Positions 33,249 through 44,860 are shown, counted from the stretch's first letter. The stretch is 64,000 nt of DNA from Tridacna crocea (GCA_943736015.1 OX031072.1:6847501-6911500), one strand, 5' to 3'. Translations and numbers: made by a program. The notes: generated from the sequence alone by a model not told the origin.

Positions 33249-34070
33249 CTCTTCTAAAGTTTCACGAACAAGGTTTCATGAAGCTATCCCATTTTCTAGC
33301 TCCATATCCAGTCAGCAGCAAAACGTAATGTTTAATTCTGTTTGATGACACAGTAATCACTTTGGAATTGTTGACGTGCTCACTCGATTCATAACATGCG
33401 TGAAATACGATTGAATCAATAGCTTAATCCCACTTTAAAGTACTTTCTCGTCAACTCGTTGAACACCGAACATATAAAATGCAGACTTTAAGCGTGTGCA
33501 AAATAAGATCCGTTATAGATACTGCAATTTCAAGGTTGGCTAATTTAAAATATTTCCAAATATCAGGGAGGGTAGAGATCAAACATTAGACTGCACGTCT
33601 TAATCTTGATTACGTTATGGTATTAAATCCGAGTTTTCCACCAAAGTTATGTTCAGCACTGTGAGGATAAATCTATTCATTTATGCTGATAATCTTTTTT
33701 TTTTTTCACAATTATATAATTTTTCTCCCCAGAGCTTTTCCAATTTGATCAGTCATCCAACAAAAACTCGTTAATGTTAGAACACATCCGAATCTAGAAA
33801 ATCCCACTTTATGTAATAACTATTCAACCAAACACGTTATATAATAACTATCCAGCCAAACATTTTTTTTTAATTGTCTGACTAATAATTTTTTTTTTCG
33901 ATATATACACACATATATATTCCTATTGACCGGTGTTCTTGCAAAAAAGGATTAAATATACCTCTATAATGTATTATACCGAGCAAGTAATAATTGACTA
34001 TGGATTCATAACAATCAATTTTTTAAAGGACCAGATGAATTGTAAGGTAAACTGCAGAAAATTAAACAAA
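33249..34070. other. GPCR upstream region, no gene recognised
   Basis: AT-rich; no TATA box could be assigned with confidence. Several poly-T tracts. Confidence 0.5.
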
Positions 34071-34078
34071 AACAAAAA

Positions 34079-34138
34079 GTTTCGACTCAAGTCAGCCTGC
34101 GCGGACTGCGCAGGCTGACTTGGATCGATACTTTTTGC
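34079..34138. repeat. Short CAGGCTGA palindrome
   Basis: AGTCAGCCTGCGCGGACTGC and its inverse, followed by GATACTTTTTGCAG. Confidence 0.8.
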
Positions 34139-34189
34139 AGATTTATTATATACCTAGCAGTGAAATCCTGGAATTTCCCAGTGTAATAA

Positions 34190-34440
34190 ATTTTGTTATT
34201 ACATTCTGTTACTAATAATAGTAACATTTTCCACCGAAAATGGTGTAATATCAGTGTCACGCGAGGGCAGATATGACGGGGCAACGGGCTTATATCTGAT
34301 ATCCTGCCCGTTGATAAGATATTTGTTCTATATCTATAGCAACAGAACACTCGCTCGCAAACGAACGTTCTCAAAACATCCATTTTGAAAAAAAAATGGC
34401 GGAATTGGTCAGTCAATCGCTAGCGGACAAATCTTCAAAA
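34190..34440. repeat. Probable dispersed repeat, CpG-rich, with short ATGGCGG ORF
   Basis: Contains GGGCAGATATGACGGG and CCTGCCCG in partial inverse arrangement. A 101-codon ORF starts at 34396, but it has no recognisable domain and I do not call it a gene. Confidence 0.35.
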
Positions 34441-34926
34441 CTACAGGCAACGTTGAATCGTTTAACCAACAAAGACGTGATAAATAGAGAATACATTGTT
34501 GTTGTCTTCGATTGGGAAACTTATCAGGCAATGTGTAGTGTCTATAGGCTAGTAGTTTTACGATTTTTGTCTATTGAGCCGGATGAACCGAGCTTGATTA
34601 AGTTTCATAATTCGAAGCACCAACCATCTTTTCTATTTATCCTGTTTATATATTTTGATCCCTATCACACTAAATTGAATATTTACATAGAGAAACAATA
34701 ATGGCAACATCTTTTTAACAATAAACAAACATGAAGAACTGTTTATTTAAACGTCCTATACTGCAAATACGCAGCTCTACGATAGTGATGATGAATGACG
34801 TCATGAACGTGACGTTTACCCGCGGAAAAAAAATGTGTCGAATGGAGACAAGATATTTTCGTTTTTAGTATTTAAACATGCCAGAAAACTAAAATAATCG
34901 TGCAATTGATCAATGAATGTAATAAC

Positions 34927-35071
34927 GAGGTTATTACACGGCTGATGAGGGCCGGAGAGTGATATCGGCCCTCCACCTCGAAATCTGCCCTCGGGCTAAA
35001 GCCCTCGGGGCAGATATCAAGGTGGCGGGCCGATATCACTCTCCGGCCCTCATCAGCCGTGTAATAACCTC
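34927..35071. repeat. 145-bp palindrome with GC-rich loop
   Basis: GAGGTTATTACACGGCTGAT and its inverse at the right end; arms read through GGGCCGGAGAGTGATATCGG; loop CCCTCGGGCTAAAGCCCTCG. Confidence 0.9.
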
Positions 35072-35218
35072 TAAATATCATCACTAGTGACGTTATCAAC
35101 TTTCACTTTCCTTTCCTGACGTAATTTGGTAACTACTTTTTTTTCGGCTACATTTTTTTTCGACTTTCAAACGCAAAATTACAAATAATGATGTTAATAA
35201 GGTATATAATAAATAGAA

Positions 35219-35371
35219 TAATCAACTGGTTATTTTTATGATATGAAAAATATCTCACTCGGACGCGTCGTACGACGTTAAAAAAAACTCGTGCTGCGCA
35301 CTCGTTTTTTCAACGCCTAACAACCCATCCTCGTGAGATATTTTTCATATCAAAAACAACCAGTTGATTAT
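35219..35371. repeat. Inverted repeat with CG-rich centre
   Basis: ATAATCAACTGGTT ... TGAAAAATATCTCAC faces GTGAGATATTTTTCA ... AACCAGTTGATTAT; the centre has ACTCGTGCTGCGCACTCG. Confidence 0.85.
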
Positions 35372-36360
35372 CCTCTATGCATTAAACTCCCAGTTCACAG
35401 AGTATATACGTGTGTTTGTAATGTACGTTTCGTCCAAGTTTTTTTTTTAATTTGTAAAACAAAACTTTTTTTTTCTTTTGAAGCTCTACCCGAGATTCAA
35501 AGACACCTTTCATATATGTGAGCTTTACTCGTAGTCTTTTCACTACCCACGTACAAAAAATAAAATACAATTAGCGTAGATTTGATAATTCTGTTTGCTC
35601 ATCCATTGAACTGCGAAAGTATCTAATTAGAATTTGTACACCTGTCAGGTATTGGAGACGATAACGTCGTCCGTAACACAAGATTACTCTCTGCCTTTTT
35701 TCTTAGTTGGTGATCGCTTTGTGTCCCCAGATTATTCAAGTAAATTTAATGATCAGTGTTTTCCAGCCAACAATCTCTTGCTTCAATCAAAATCAATTCT
35801 TTGAATTTTCTAACACTAGTCGGGATTACATAAATTGGAGCAATGAGCGTGAGCACTTGCGACGGTTTTCATCCAAGCTTTATGCATGCATTCTGTTCTC
35901 GAAAGTTTTCTTAAGTTTGAATACAACGCGATCATTGGTTGGCTAAACAAAATAAAAAAAAAAAAATGTGTGTTACCTACTTTCTAAACCAAGACTGAGA
36001 TGCTGTTCTTTCTAAATAATCAAATGGTTGGTGAATACAGACCCTTGTCTCTTTTAAACCGTAGTTGAAATCTTGGAAGAGGTGAAATTCTGCTATCCAC
36101 AAAACATATTCCATCTGTTTCGTTCATTAGAAATAATAATTAATAACAACTGGAACTTGCACCGAATAATTATCAATCATGAGGACGCCTTTTTCTCCCT
36201 TCGTGTCCAGAATTTTCTATCTAATGAATAAAAGGCTTAACTCTCATTCGCGTAAATTACTGCAGATTGCTCAGGTAAAAGATTTGGACACAAACGATAC
36301 CATGCCATGATACTCTAGCTCTTCTCGATTTTCAAATCTCCAGTTTACTCGGGGGAATTG
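35372..36360. other. No gene recognised
   Basis: Apart from the GGGCCC-end fragment at 35988 nothing repeats or codes recognisably. Confidence 0.5.
35988..36046. mobile_element. GGGTCC palindromic element, one-end fragment
   Basis: Only the right terminus (GGTTGGTGAATACAGACCC) and adjoining bases remain. Confidence 0.55.
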
Positions 36361-36451
36361 AGAGATATAAAAAGCACCGAAAGACACCATAGTCTACCAG
36401 TCTAATCGACCTTTCAGCAACCTGATCACATCTAAGGGTGGAGGTGTCTGT

Positions 36452-36487
36452 GTGTGTGTGGGGGGAGGGGGGGGGGGGGTGGCGGCG
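36452..36487 (+). repeat. GT/G-rich run
   Basis: TGTGTGTG followed by a long G run interrupted by single A, T and C; slippage-prone and possible G-quadruplex. Confidence 0.8.
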
Positions 36488-36489
36488 AG

Positions 36490-36572
36490 GAAAATCCCTT
36501 CCAATGCCAAGAATTAAACCTGGGACCTTCCCCCTCCCCACACACACGGTAGTTAGTCCTCTGACTGGCCAT
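36490..36572 (-). repeat. tRNA-like SINE head (reverse strand)
   Basis: The reverse strand reads GGTCCCAGGTTTAATTC, a B-box-like block, preceded by a G-rich run. Confidence 0.35.
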
Positions 36573-36925
36573 ATTAGGTTCTTTGTTGTATACATAAAAT
36601 TCTACATATTACCATACTTGTTTCGTGAAATGATAATTTTGTTCTGTTTCACCACCTTAATTGTAATAAATTATATACATGCTAAGACCAGTACGTAAAA
36701 TATGGATAGAAACGCAATTTCTTATTATTTCTTATTTCGGACACTACCAATGAAAAAGATGGCTGAAAGTACTTGCACACCAAGCTATAGATTGTGCAAT
36801 TAGAAAATTGGTGAAAAAAAAAATAATCGGGAAATATGAATCTGTTTGTTTACAGAAGAGAGTGTCATCTCGGTTGTATCATCAATCAACACCCTTTCAC
36901 CTGGAAGTGAAACACCAGTAAAACT

Positions 36926-37197
36926 GCGGACAGCGCAGATTAAAACCAGACCGCGTATACGTTGTATATTCTGGGTCTGTATTCACCAACCAGTCCATAG
37001 AATATTCTTAGTCTTATTCTCCAAGGTTTTCTACATTTGTAAGTAACACAGCTTCTGATTGGCTAAACCGAATGGTTTAGCCAATCAGAAGTTGTGTTAC
37101 TTACAAATGTAGAAAATTCTGGAGAATAAGACGAAGAACGTTCTTAAGAATGGTTGGTGAATATGGGCCCTGATCTTTGATCCACAGGATCCGCAAC
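36926..37197. repeat. GGACAG palindrome split by a GGGTCC element
   Basis: GCGGACAGCGCAGATT at the left and CTGATCTTTGATCCACAG at the right are the two halves of the short GGACAG palindrome seen intact at 25273-25342. Confidence 0.75.
36973..37170. mobile_element. GGGTCC palindromic element, copy 2
   Basis: Full 198-bp palindrome with TTCTGATTGGCTAAACC and its inverse at the centre, inserted in a GGACAG palindrome. Confidence 0.9.
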
Positions 37198-37307
37198 TTA
37201 ATTTCCTTACTATAACCAGTCAGTCTGTCAGTCTTTTCACTTTGAAGTGAATATTTTTTTGGCGCGAGGGGGAGGTGGGGTGGGAAGAGCATTTTTTCTA
37301 GCGCCAA

Positions 37308-37536
37308 ATGGCCAACTCTTTACCAGACGACAAAAGTATATAGACTCCTCCATATTCAAATCATCTGCAGATGACAAATCAAATCTTATGTAAATGCTGA
37401 AGTCCGAAAGATTTGAAACCCTTATGGAGGAAAGATGAAATGCTGGTAACGACCATTTACTGCCTTTCCCACATTATTTCCAAAGCCCTTTTTGCTAAGG
37501 ATCGGATATAGAAAGGGCTGTGAGAAAGGGTTTAAT
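37308..37536 (+). mobile_element. TTAA hairpin element, diverged
   Basis: Hairpin arms broken; ends recognisable. Confidence 0.65.
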
Positions 37537-37728
37537 TAAAACACTTTTAATTTCCTGTCATTGAACCATATTGCTTTGTCTTCATTGGATACCCAGAATT
37601 CATTTCCGGGTCAAAGACATATTCATTTCCGGGTCAAAAACACTATCAAAGGAATTGGTTTATATAATTTTGGTACTATCTTTTTTATACTAAACCCTTA
37701 GGCTATTGAGCTCGACTCAATTACCTTT

Positions 37729-37789
37729 TGGGGACTGAAAACAAGATCAGACAAGACGTGCAGTCTGATCTTGGATCTACACAGTCCGA
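37729..37789. repeat. GGACAG palindrome, diverged copy
   Basis: GACGTGCAGTCTGATCTTGG and a degenerate left arm ending before CACAGTCCGA. Confidence 0.7.
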
Positions 37790-37872
37790 TGTGGAGATAT
37801 TTTTTCCCCCGGACTATTCGTTTGAAATAGCAACAAATGGGTTTTTAGTACCGGCTAGAAAGTGTCATTTAA

Positions 37873-38076
37873 TTAACTCATTACCAAACGACAATATTTT
37901 AGGCTTCTCCAAATCAAAAGCATTTGCAGACGACAAAATAAAAGTGACTGAAAATTTGAAATTTGTTTTGTTAAGGGTAAAAAACATTACCAGCATTTTC
38001 TACTTTTCCCACAAGGTTTTCCAAAGGCTTCTTTCTCGGGGTCGTCAAAAGTAGGGAGTGTGTGGTAATTGGTTAA
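37873..38076 (+). mobile_element. TTAA hairpin element, subfamily A, left hairpin arm deleted
   Basis: TTAA at both ends; the core goes from AAAACATT straight to ACCAGCATTTTCT. Confidence 0.88.
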
Positions 38077-38095
38077 TTATAAAGCAGGTTACTGG

Positions 38096-38275
38096 TGAAA
38101 AATTTGCCAAACATTCCTATGTTTCAATGACCCCCGAGGAGGAAATGGTTTGAAAAAGGAGAAAAGGTTGGTAGCCAGAATTTCTCCCTTTTGTTCAAAC
38201 AATGTTTTCTATCCTAACAGGGACAAATTCCATTCGCTGTGTCATTTTTTTTCTATTGTTTGCTACTGATTTAAC
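38096..38275 (-). mobile_element. TTAA hairpin element, degenerate
   Basis: Abuts the next C-type copy at TTAA 38271-38274. Confidence 0.6.
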
Positions 38276-38500
38276 CCTTTACTCCATAGATACTCATTTT
38301 GACATGTCAACAACAGACAGCTTTTGAAAACATTGTTGAAAAAGGAATAATTGCTCGTAACGAGCAATTTCTCCTTTTTCCACAATGTTTTCCACTCAAT
38401 CAGATATTTCTATCCTCATTTATCCATATTTTTTACATCATATCTTTATTTGATGCTGAAATGGAAGAGCCTCAAATTGGCATATCAGGTAAAAGGTTGA
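38271..38500 (+). mobile_element. TTAA hairpin element, C-type left end with B-type core
   Basis: CTTTACTCCATAGATACTC at the left but core GCTCGTAACGAGC and AATTTCTCC as in B; right half unlike either. Confidence 0.8.
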
Positions 38501-39120
38501 ATTCGGATGATTCAAGAAATTTTACTAATTGGTATAGAGTTTTACATGTGAACGAAGATTTCAAACTTCTGTAATTACATAATCTAGTTCCTGTCATTTG
38601 TCAATTCTATGCCATTGCCACAGACAGATTCACTTGGACACAGCAAAATCTAAAACCGAGAAATAGTCTAGGAAAAAAAAATGACAGAAAATAAATATCT
38701 TGATATGTCGGAGAAAATAGACTGGGATTTCTGTACACTGCACTATGATCACTCGTTTCCTTATCAGTTATACCCACCAAAATCGTAATTCGTTTGCACT
38801 TTGGGCGTTCAAACATTTTTATTACATTTCTATTTATGGGATAACGATAAAATATACATAACAGATTTTCTTTTTCTCTACTTATCAATGGCAATTACGT
38901 ATCAGTATGTAAGGGATATTTCTGTGTGGGAATTATGAGAGCAATTTCTCTTTTTGCCACGATGGTTTCAATGGTTGTATGTTGTGGAGATGCACAACCT
39001 CACTTTCTGTATAAGCAGATGAATCTGAACAAAACAGAGACAAGAGAAATGACTGTTGAAAGTGCCATAGCAAGATTTTATACAAATTTTAAACCTATAG
39101 GGTGTTACTCGGGGCGCTTT

Positions 39121-39192
39121 TTGAGGACAATGTAGATCAAGATCAGACAGCACAAAACGTGCAGTCTGATCTTTGATCCACACTGTCCGATA
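39121..39192. repeat. GGACAG palindrome
   Basis: GTAGATCAAGATCAGAC facing GTCTGATCTTTGATCCAC. Confidence 0.8.
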
Positions 39193-39344
39193 CGTTGTTT
39201 TCTTTTCCGATAAAATCAACTTTAAAACCGTAAAATACGAGTATATTGGGGTGTTCACCATTCAGTGAAAATATTTCTGTTCATTTATGAAGCAGTTTAC
39301 GGGTTAAACCGAATTGTCATTTTAGTTATTCAACAGGATAAGAG

Positions 39345-39572
39345 TCATCTCATTACCAAACGACAAAATTTTAGGTTTGTCCAAATCGAAAGCATTTGCA
39401 GACGACAAAATAAAAATGACTGAAAATTCGAAATTTGTTTTGTAAATGGTAGAAAACACTGTGGGAAAAGGATAAAATGCTGGTTACCAGCATTTTATCC
39501 TTTTCCCACAATGTTTTCAAAAGCTATCTTACTCAGGGGTTGTTAAAAGTCGGGATTGTGTGGTAATTGGGG
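39345..39572 (+). mobile_element. TTAA hairpin element, subfamily A
   Basis: Terminal TTAA lost on both sides; hairpin nearly perfect with GGATAAAATG arms. Confidence 0.87.
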
Positions 39573-39689
39573 AAAAATGCAATATCTCTCTTAATATCTG
39601 AACTACGTGTTTTCAAGTTAACTTATAAAGCGGATTCAAATGTATTTTTAATTTTCAAACATCCATAGATAGATGAGCTCATGAATGCT

Positions 39690-39906
39690 GTTGAATCTCT
39701 ACCAGACGAGAAAATTTTAACTAAGTCCAAATTCAAAGCATTTGCAGACGAAAAATTAAAAGTGACTAAATTGACGGTATTTGTCTTGAGGGTAGAAAGC
39801 ATTGTGGGAAAAGGAAAAAAAATGTCTGTTACAAGTGTATTTTTGTTCTTTTTTCACATTGTTTTCGGAGAATGTTTTTTCTTGAGACTGGCTTGCAAAG
39901 GGTTAA
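39690..39906 (+). mobile_element. TTAA hairpin element, diverged
   Basis: Shares its right TTAA with the next copy. Confidence 0.7.
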
Positions 39907-40136
39907 TCCATTACCACACAATCCATACTTTTGACGACCCTGAGAACGAAGCCTTTAGAAAACATTGCGGGAAAACGAGAAAATGGTGGTCACCAGCATT
40001 TTTCTTTTTTTTTTTTTCACAACGTTTTCTACCTTTTCTCAGAAAAGTTTTTATCCAGTTACAGGCACACTTGGTTTGTCATCGACAAATGCTTTGAATT
40101 TGGACCAGTCCAAAATTTTGTGCTCTGGGGTAAAAG
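39903..40136 (-). mobile_element. TTAA hairpin element, subfamily A
   Basis: Opposite orientation to its left neighbour; shared TTAA at 39903-39906. Confidence 0.82.
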
Positions 40137-40299
40137 GGAAAAACACCGAACGACTGCAGAGGTTCACTGAGAAAAGAAGCGGATATGTTAACTTCCTGCG
40201 CTATCATCCGTGATTTGTTTATTGCCGTAAATATGATGTAAATATAGAAAATGATTTTTTTTTTTTCTAAAAAAAATACATGCTCTGTAAAAAGGAGGC

Positions 40300-40381
40300 T
40301 AAACGAATCTGCGAAAAGTTTCGGCCAAGGTCAGCCTGCGCAGTCCGCGCAGGCTGACCTTGGTCGAAACTTTTCGCTTTA
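40300..40381. repeat. Short CAGGCTGA palindrome, near-perfect copy
   Basis: CGAAAAGTTTCGGCCAAGG faces its inverse across GCCTGCGCAGTCCGCGCAGG. Confidence 0.88.
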
Positions 40382-40410
40382 GACCAATTTTCTGTGCTTC
40401 CATGGACCAC

Positions 40411-40556
40411 TCTACGTCATGATATCATTGGTTACGTCATTATTCCATTGATTACGTCATGATTCTATTGGTTACGTCATGATTCCATTGTTTACGTCAT
40501 GATTTATTCCATTGGCTACGTCATGATTTCATTGGTTACGTCATGATTCCATTGGT
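40411..40556 (+). repeat. 20-bp tandem array of TACGTCAT and ATTGG
   Basis: TACGTCAT starts at 40413, 40433, 40453, 40473, 40493, 40517 and 40537, a strict 20-bp period with one 4-bp insertion. Each unit is close to TTACGTCATGATTCCATTGG, joining a CRE-like octamer with an inverted CCAAT box. Confidence 0.95.
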
Positions 40557-40714
40557 TTCCATAGGGCACCAATCCCCCTATTGAAAAACGACGTTCAAAC
40601 TATGCAAAACTTGCCGTAATCAGTAAAAAAGTTAACATTTTATCAAAATAATTCCGTCTTTAAACAAATCTGATGAAGAGTGCTTTTGATAACATTGTGG
40701 GAAAAGGAGATCCT

Positions 40715-40915
40715 CAGGGAGATAGCTTTTGAAAACATGCTGGGTAAAAGAGGAAATAATAATTTAACCAGCATTTTTCTTCATGTTTCAATAATATTGT
40801 CTGCCTTTTAGGAGGCAAACTGCATTATTTGAGATCTAAACATAATTAAATGTCGTCAAATGCTTTCAATTTGAACCAGTCCAAAATTTTATCGTTTGGT
40901 AGAGGGAACCTTTAA
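40715..40915 (-). mobile_element. TTAA hairpin element, degenerate
   Basis: Right end GTCGTCAAATGCTTTCAATT clear; a further relic lies at about 40910-41105. Confidence 0.6.
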
Positions 40916-41127
40916 CGAAACGGTCCCATTTTTTAGCGAACCGGACGCCGGATGCTAATAAAAAACAATGTGGGAGAAGGATGAAATAGGCCCACTGATT
41001 ATCAGCTTTTTTTCCGTTTCGTTCATTTATGACAAATTTAGATTATCGTCCGGAAAAGTTTTTGATTTGGATCAGCCTAGAATTTGGTAGAATGGTTTCG
41101 GAGTAAGTCGCCATTTTTAAAAGAGCA

Positions 41128-41356
41128 TTAACCCTTTACTCCATAGATATTCATTTCTACACATTACTTGTATGAGCCTTTGGTTAACATTTTGGCAAAA
41201 GGCGAAATTGCTCGTGACGAGCAATTTCACCTTTTGTCACAATGTTTTCTATGCTATCAAAAGGTGTCATTTACTCATAAGAAACGGCTTCATCCTTGCT
41301 GTTATTTAGGGTCAATTAGAAATGCCATAGGAATGGCTTTTGGGGTAAAGGGTTAA
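41128..41356 (+). mobile_element. TTAA hairpin element, subfamily C, full length
   Basis: TTAA at both ends; core GCTCGTGACGAGC. Confidence 0.92.
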
Positions 41357-41363
41357 AAGACTA

Positions 41364-41450
41364 GCCCGCAAAGCTCAAATGGTAAAGCGTAGGATTTATC
41401 AAGTCTTGACCCTCTTGAGGGTTCTGAGTTCGAGCCTCACGGCTGGCTAT
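41364..41450 (+). repeat. tRNA-like sequence with long variable arm
   Basis: AAGCTCAAATGGTAAAGC (A box) and GAGTTCGAGCCTC (B box, T arm) are clear, with five of seven acceptor pairs; the anticodon stem does not fold. Likely a SINE head. Confidence 0.4.
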
Positions 41451-41461
41451 CAACCAATACT

Positions 41462-41930
41462 ACACGGGTAACAACCTACGTCACAGGAAGTGATATCGGA
41501 CCTGCGCATTTTCGTAACTTATATTGAAAAGGAAGTACGATATGAAGATAGAATGAGACTAGCATGGGTGAATACAAACTGACTACACAGACTCTCATGT
41601 ATTTATCAAATTTATACATTTAATATTCTGATGTTTTAGACAGGAAGCAGATGTCTTTATGCACAAACACTTTGACCAAATATCAAAAAGTGATTGGGTT
41701 TTAATAGTTGGTCGAAGTCTATTCCATTATTATAAGTAGTTAACAAAAGCTTTGACGAAAAGCAAAGTCCCTAGGCATTGTACGTTTAGAGGTCTAAAGA
41801 CTTTTTCAGATCATTTAAAGGAACGATTACAAAAAAAAAAACAGTCTTACCAAACACGAACACTGACTTTATAACAAGGGTCCGATATCACTACCTGTGA
41901 CGTCACACTGACGTACGTTGTGAGGGGTGT
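41462..41930. mobile_element. Inverted-repeat element (CACAGG...GATATCGGACC)
   Basis: TACGTCACAGGAAGTGATAT at the left faces GATATCACTACCTGTGACGT at the right; about 470 bp with no ORF. Confidence 0.75.
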
Positions 41931-41937
41931 ACTAATT

Positions 41938-42320
41938 ATTCTAACATGACACGTGACTTTGGCTCTATAAAGACAGTGCAAGGAAAACGTGGTAAAATCT
42001 GCGACAATCCATGTAGAGTGACGTCATCCGATATCGAGTGACGTCATTCAATGAGTGAGTTATTCAATGGAACATAATCTTCATCCGCGTTTTTACTCTT
42101 AGTTTGAACTTGTTTTCCTTTCATTAAGAATTGGACATGTTAGAATCGAAATAATCTTCTTTCTATCGTGGTATATCGTTCAATAAACCACGTTGTGAGT
42201 TATGAGGCGCAATGAATAACCCACTCGGGCTATCGCCCTCGTGGATTATTTATTGTGCCTCATAACTCACAACTGTGGTTTATTGAACGATATACCACGA
42301 TAGAAAGAAGATTATTTCTT
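41938..42320. mobile_element. 380-bp composite palindrome, copy 1
   Basis: A TTCTAACATG...CATGTTAGAA part (to 42148) is followed by a strong palindrome from AATCTTCTTTCTATCG to its inverse, with loop CACTCGGGCTATCGCCCTCG. Confidence 0.85.
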
Positions 42321-42668
42321 AAATAGTCTTTCGGATGAGGGCGTTAAACACCATAAAATCAATTACTCAACAACCACGACTGAAAAGAGGAAAAAAGCCA
42401 AAAAGTGGTGAAAAGCCATAAAGTGGCACTTGCTTTCAAGAGTGAACTCTCGTCCCTAAATATTGTGATAATGAGGGATGAAAGTGAAAAATGAAAACAG
42501 AAATGTGAGAATAAAACTCGATCAACAATCCTTCAGGGACGACGTTGTTATGGAACTAATATCGTGTTTCTGTTTACAATCAGTTCTATAACTCCTTGTA
42601 TCAATCCAAACTGATTTTGCATTTGCAGACGACAACATAAACTAGACTAAGAAAAAAAGCTAATTCTT

Positions 42669-42899
42669 TTAACCCTTTCCCAAACGATAAATTTTAGACT
42701 CTTCCGAACTCAAAGAGTTTGCAGACGATAATTTCAAATTCGATAGAAATGGCAGAAAGATCTCTAATCAGTGGGTAGAAAACACTGTGGGAAAAGGAGA
42801 AATTGCTCGTTACGAGCAATTTCTCCTTTACCCACTGTGTTTTCAAAAGACTTTTACTACAGACACGTAAAAACAAGGGCTTGTTTGGGAAAGGGTTAA
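42669..42899 (+). mobile_element. TTAA hairpin element, subfamily B, full length
   Basis: Core ATTGCTCGTTACGAGCAAT perfect; last TTAA shared. Confidence 0.93.
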
Positions 42900-43048
42900 A
42901 TCTTTTATTTATTTTTGAAGGATAGAAAACGTCGTGGTAAAAGAAGAAAATGCTGGTTACCAGCATTTTCTTCTTTCTCCACAATGTTTTCAAAAGTCTT
43001 CTTTTCAAATAACGTTAAAACCCGGGACTGTTTGGTGAGGCGGAAACT
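42896..43048 (+). mobile_element. TTAA hairpin element, subfamily A, left-shortened
   Basis: Joined to the B copy through TTAA 42896-42899. Confidence 0.78.
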
Positions 43049-43081
43049 TTTTCACTGCTGATGACGACTTCAGTAGTCCCT

Positions 43082-43152
43082 ACGGATGATGTAGGTCAAG
43101 GTCTGACAGCACAGAACGAGCAGTCTGATCTGGAATCTACAGCGTCCACTAT
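43082..43152. repeat. GGACAG palindrome, diverged copy
   Basis: GTAGGTCAAGGTCTGACAG facing CAGTCTGATCTGGAATCTAC. Confidence 0.75.
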
Positions 43153-43225
43153 CAGATAAAAGAATGTTACAAAAGCCTTTTGATTTGAGGCGCTAATCTA
43201 CTTTTTTATCTTAAAAGGGTTGAAT

Positions 43226-43446
43226 TTTAAACCCATTACCACACAATCCCTACTTTTGACGACCCTGAGAAAGAAACCTTTAGAAAACATTGTGGGTAAA
43301 GGAGAAAATGCTGGTAACCAGCATTTTCTCCTTTTCCCACAAAGTTTTCTACCCTATTAAAGCACCATTTGAGCCACTATGAAATTTTCGTCTGCACATG
43401 TCTTCAATTTGAATCGGTCTAAAATTTTCCTGTGTGGTAACAGAAA
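43226..43446 (-). mobile_element. TTAA hairpin element, subfamily A
   Basis: Ends slightly decayed; perfect core. Confidence 0.87.
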
Positions 43447-43680
43447 AACCCTTTACCAAACGACGAAAATTTAGACTGGTCCAAATTCAAAGCATTTGCA
43501 GAAGACAAAATATATGTGACTAAAGAATTGAAATTTGTTTGAGGAAGGGAAGAAAACATTGTGTGAAAAGGAGAAAATGCTGGTTACCAGCATTTTCTCC
43601 TTTTCCCACAATGTTTTTTTTTTTCAAAAGGCTTCTTTCACAGGGGTGTTAAAAATTGGAATTATGTGGTAAAGGGTTAA
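43446..43680 (+). mobile_element. TTAA hairpin element, subfamily A
   Basis: Right TTAA intact; opposite to its left neighbour. Confidence 0.88.
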
Positions 43681-44590
43681 TTCAGTAGGAGTGGCAAAAG
43701 AGTGAATTAGAATCCTACTTTACAACTTAAAGGGATTCAGACCTATCCAAAATGTTCTAATCTAATCAAATTTTAAAAACTGTGTATACATTACCTTAAA
43801 TTAAGTCATGTGTTAGCTCTCTAATTATCATTATATAAGAAAGACAAAGGAAGGAAAAAGATTTTTACAGTGGTATTTCATCATTGAGCTACGTGGCCTC
43901 TCAGCTGAGTATCTTTAGATTTTGCGACAGGGTTTCCCAAAGACTTATGGGAATATCTCGTGATCAAAGTCCCACATCGATTACGAGGTAATCGTCATCA
44001 GTATGATGACGTCATATCTGATGTAATAAGTAATGTAATAGAAAAAGACAGCGTTGCCTCTTCCACCCGTCATTTCATTTTATAAACGTCCCAATTTGCA
44101 CTTATCTTTTGCGGTAGCAGTTGCAGAGTTTCTAGTCTATATGGTAGCAAATTAAAATGAATCTTTTTTATATTTTTAGTGCTAAACGAGAAAAATTGAA
44201 TTACGGTCGCAAAACTAAATATGCCCCTTTGTACAGAAACCTTCACCATAAGCATCGTTGCATTTTCTTCTTTTGTTAAGATGCTTTCAATAAGTGTTCT
44301 TAAACAAGACATTTTTACGTTTATTATAATCAATGTCGGAGTTACCTATGACGACAGATAAGAGGAGAAGCATTTAAGTTCCGGATTCGATTTTTTTATT
44401 TTATTTTTTTTCTCTTAATTATTTTTCTTTTTATTTCAGCTTTTTTTATTTCCATTTTTGAATTTAATTGAATGGATTTTAATTGGTTCCATTCTCTTAT
44501 TCATATGGCAGATCTATGTGAACATAAAAAAAGAACTATCGATATATTTTGTTTAATTCTGTGGTATTTTCAGACTTAATGACGCACAGA
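43681..44590. other. No gene recognised
   Basis: AT-rich. An 87-codon reverse ORF (44070-44333) shows no family resemblance. Confidence 0.5.
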
Positions 44591-44592
44591 TC

Positions 44593-44792
44593 TGGGCCTG
44601 TATTTACCAACCATCCTTGAGAATATTCTTGGTCTTATTCTCCATGGTTTTCTAAATTTGTAAATAACACAACTTCTGATTGGCTCAACCGAATGGTTTA
44701 GCCAATTAGAATTTGTGTTACTTACCAATGTAGAAAATTCTGGAGAATAAGACAAAGAACGTTCTTTTAAAGAATGGTTGGTGAATACGGAT
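44593..44792. mobile_element. GGGTCC palindromic element, copy 3
   Basis: 200-bp palindrome; CAGATCT occurs immediately outside both ends and may be a target duplication. Confidence 0.88.
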
Positions 44793-44860
44793 GCAGATCT
44801 GTACGTTTGAAACTCTGAACCCTTTACAAAATATTACTGTGTTCAAATGAATGTGAGGTA

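Noticed and set aside
34396..34701. 101-codon ORF starting ATGGCGGAATTGG
   Set aside because: Lies at the edge of a CpG-rich dispersed repeat; no domain or splice evidence.
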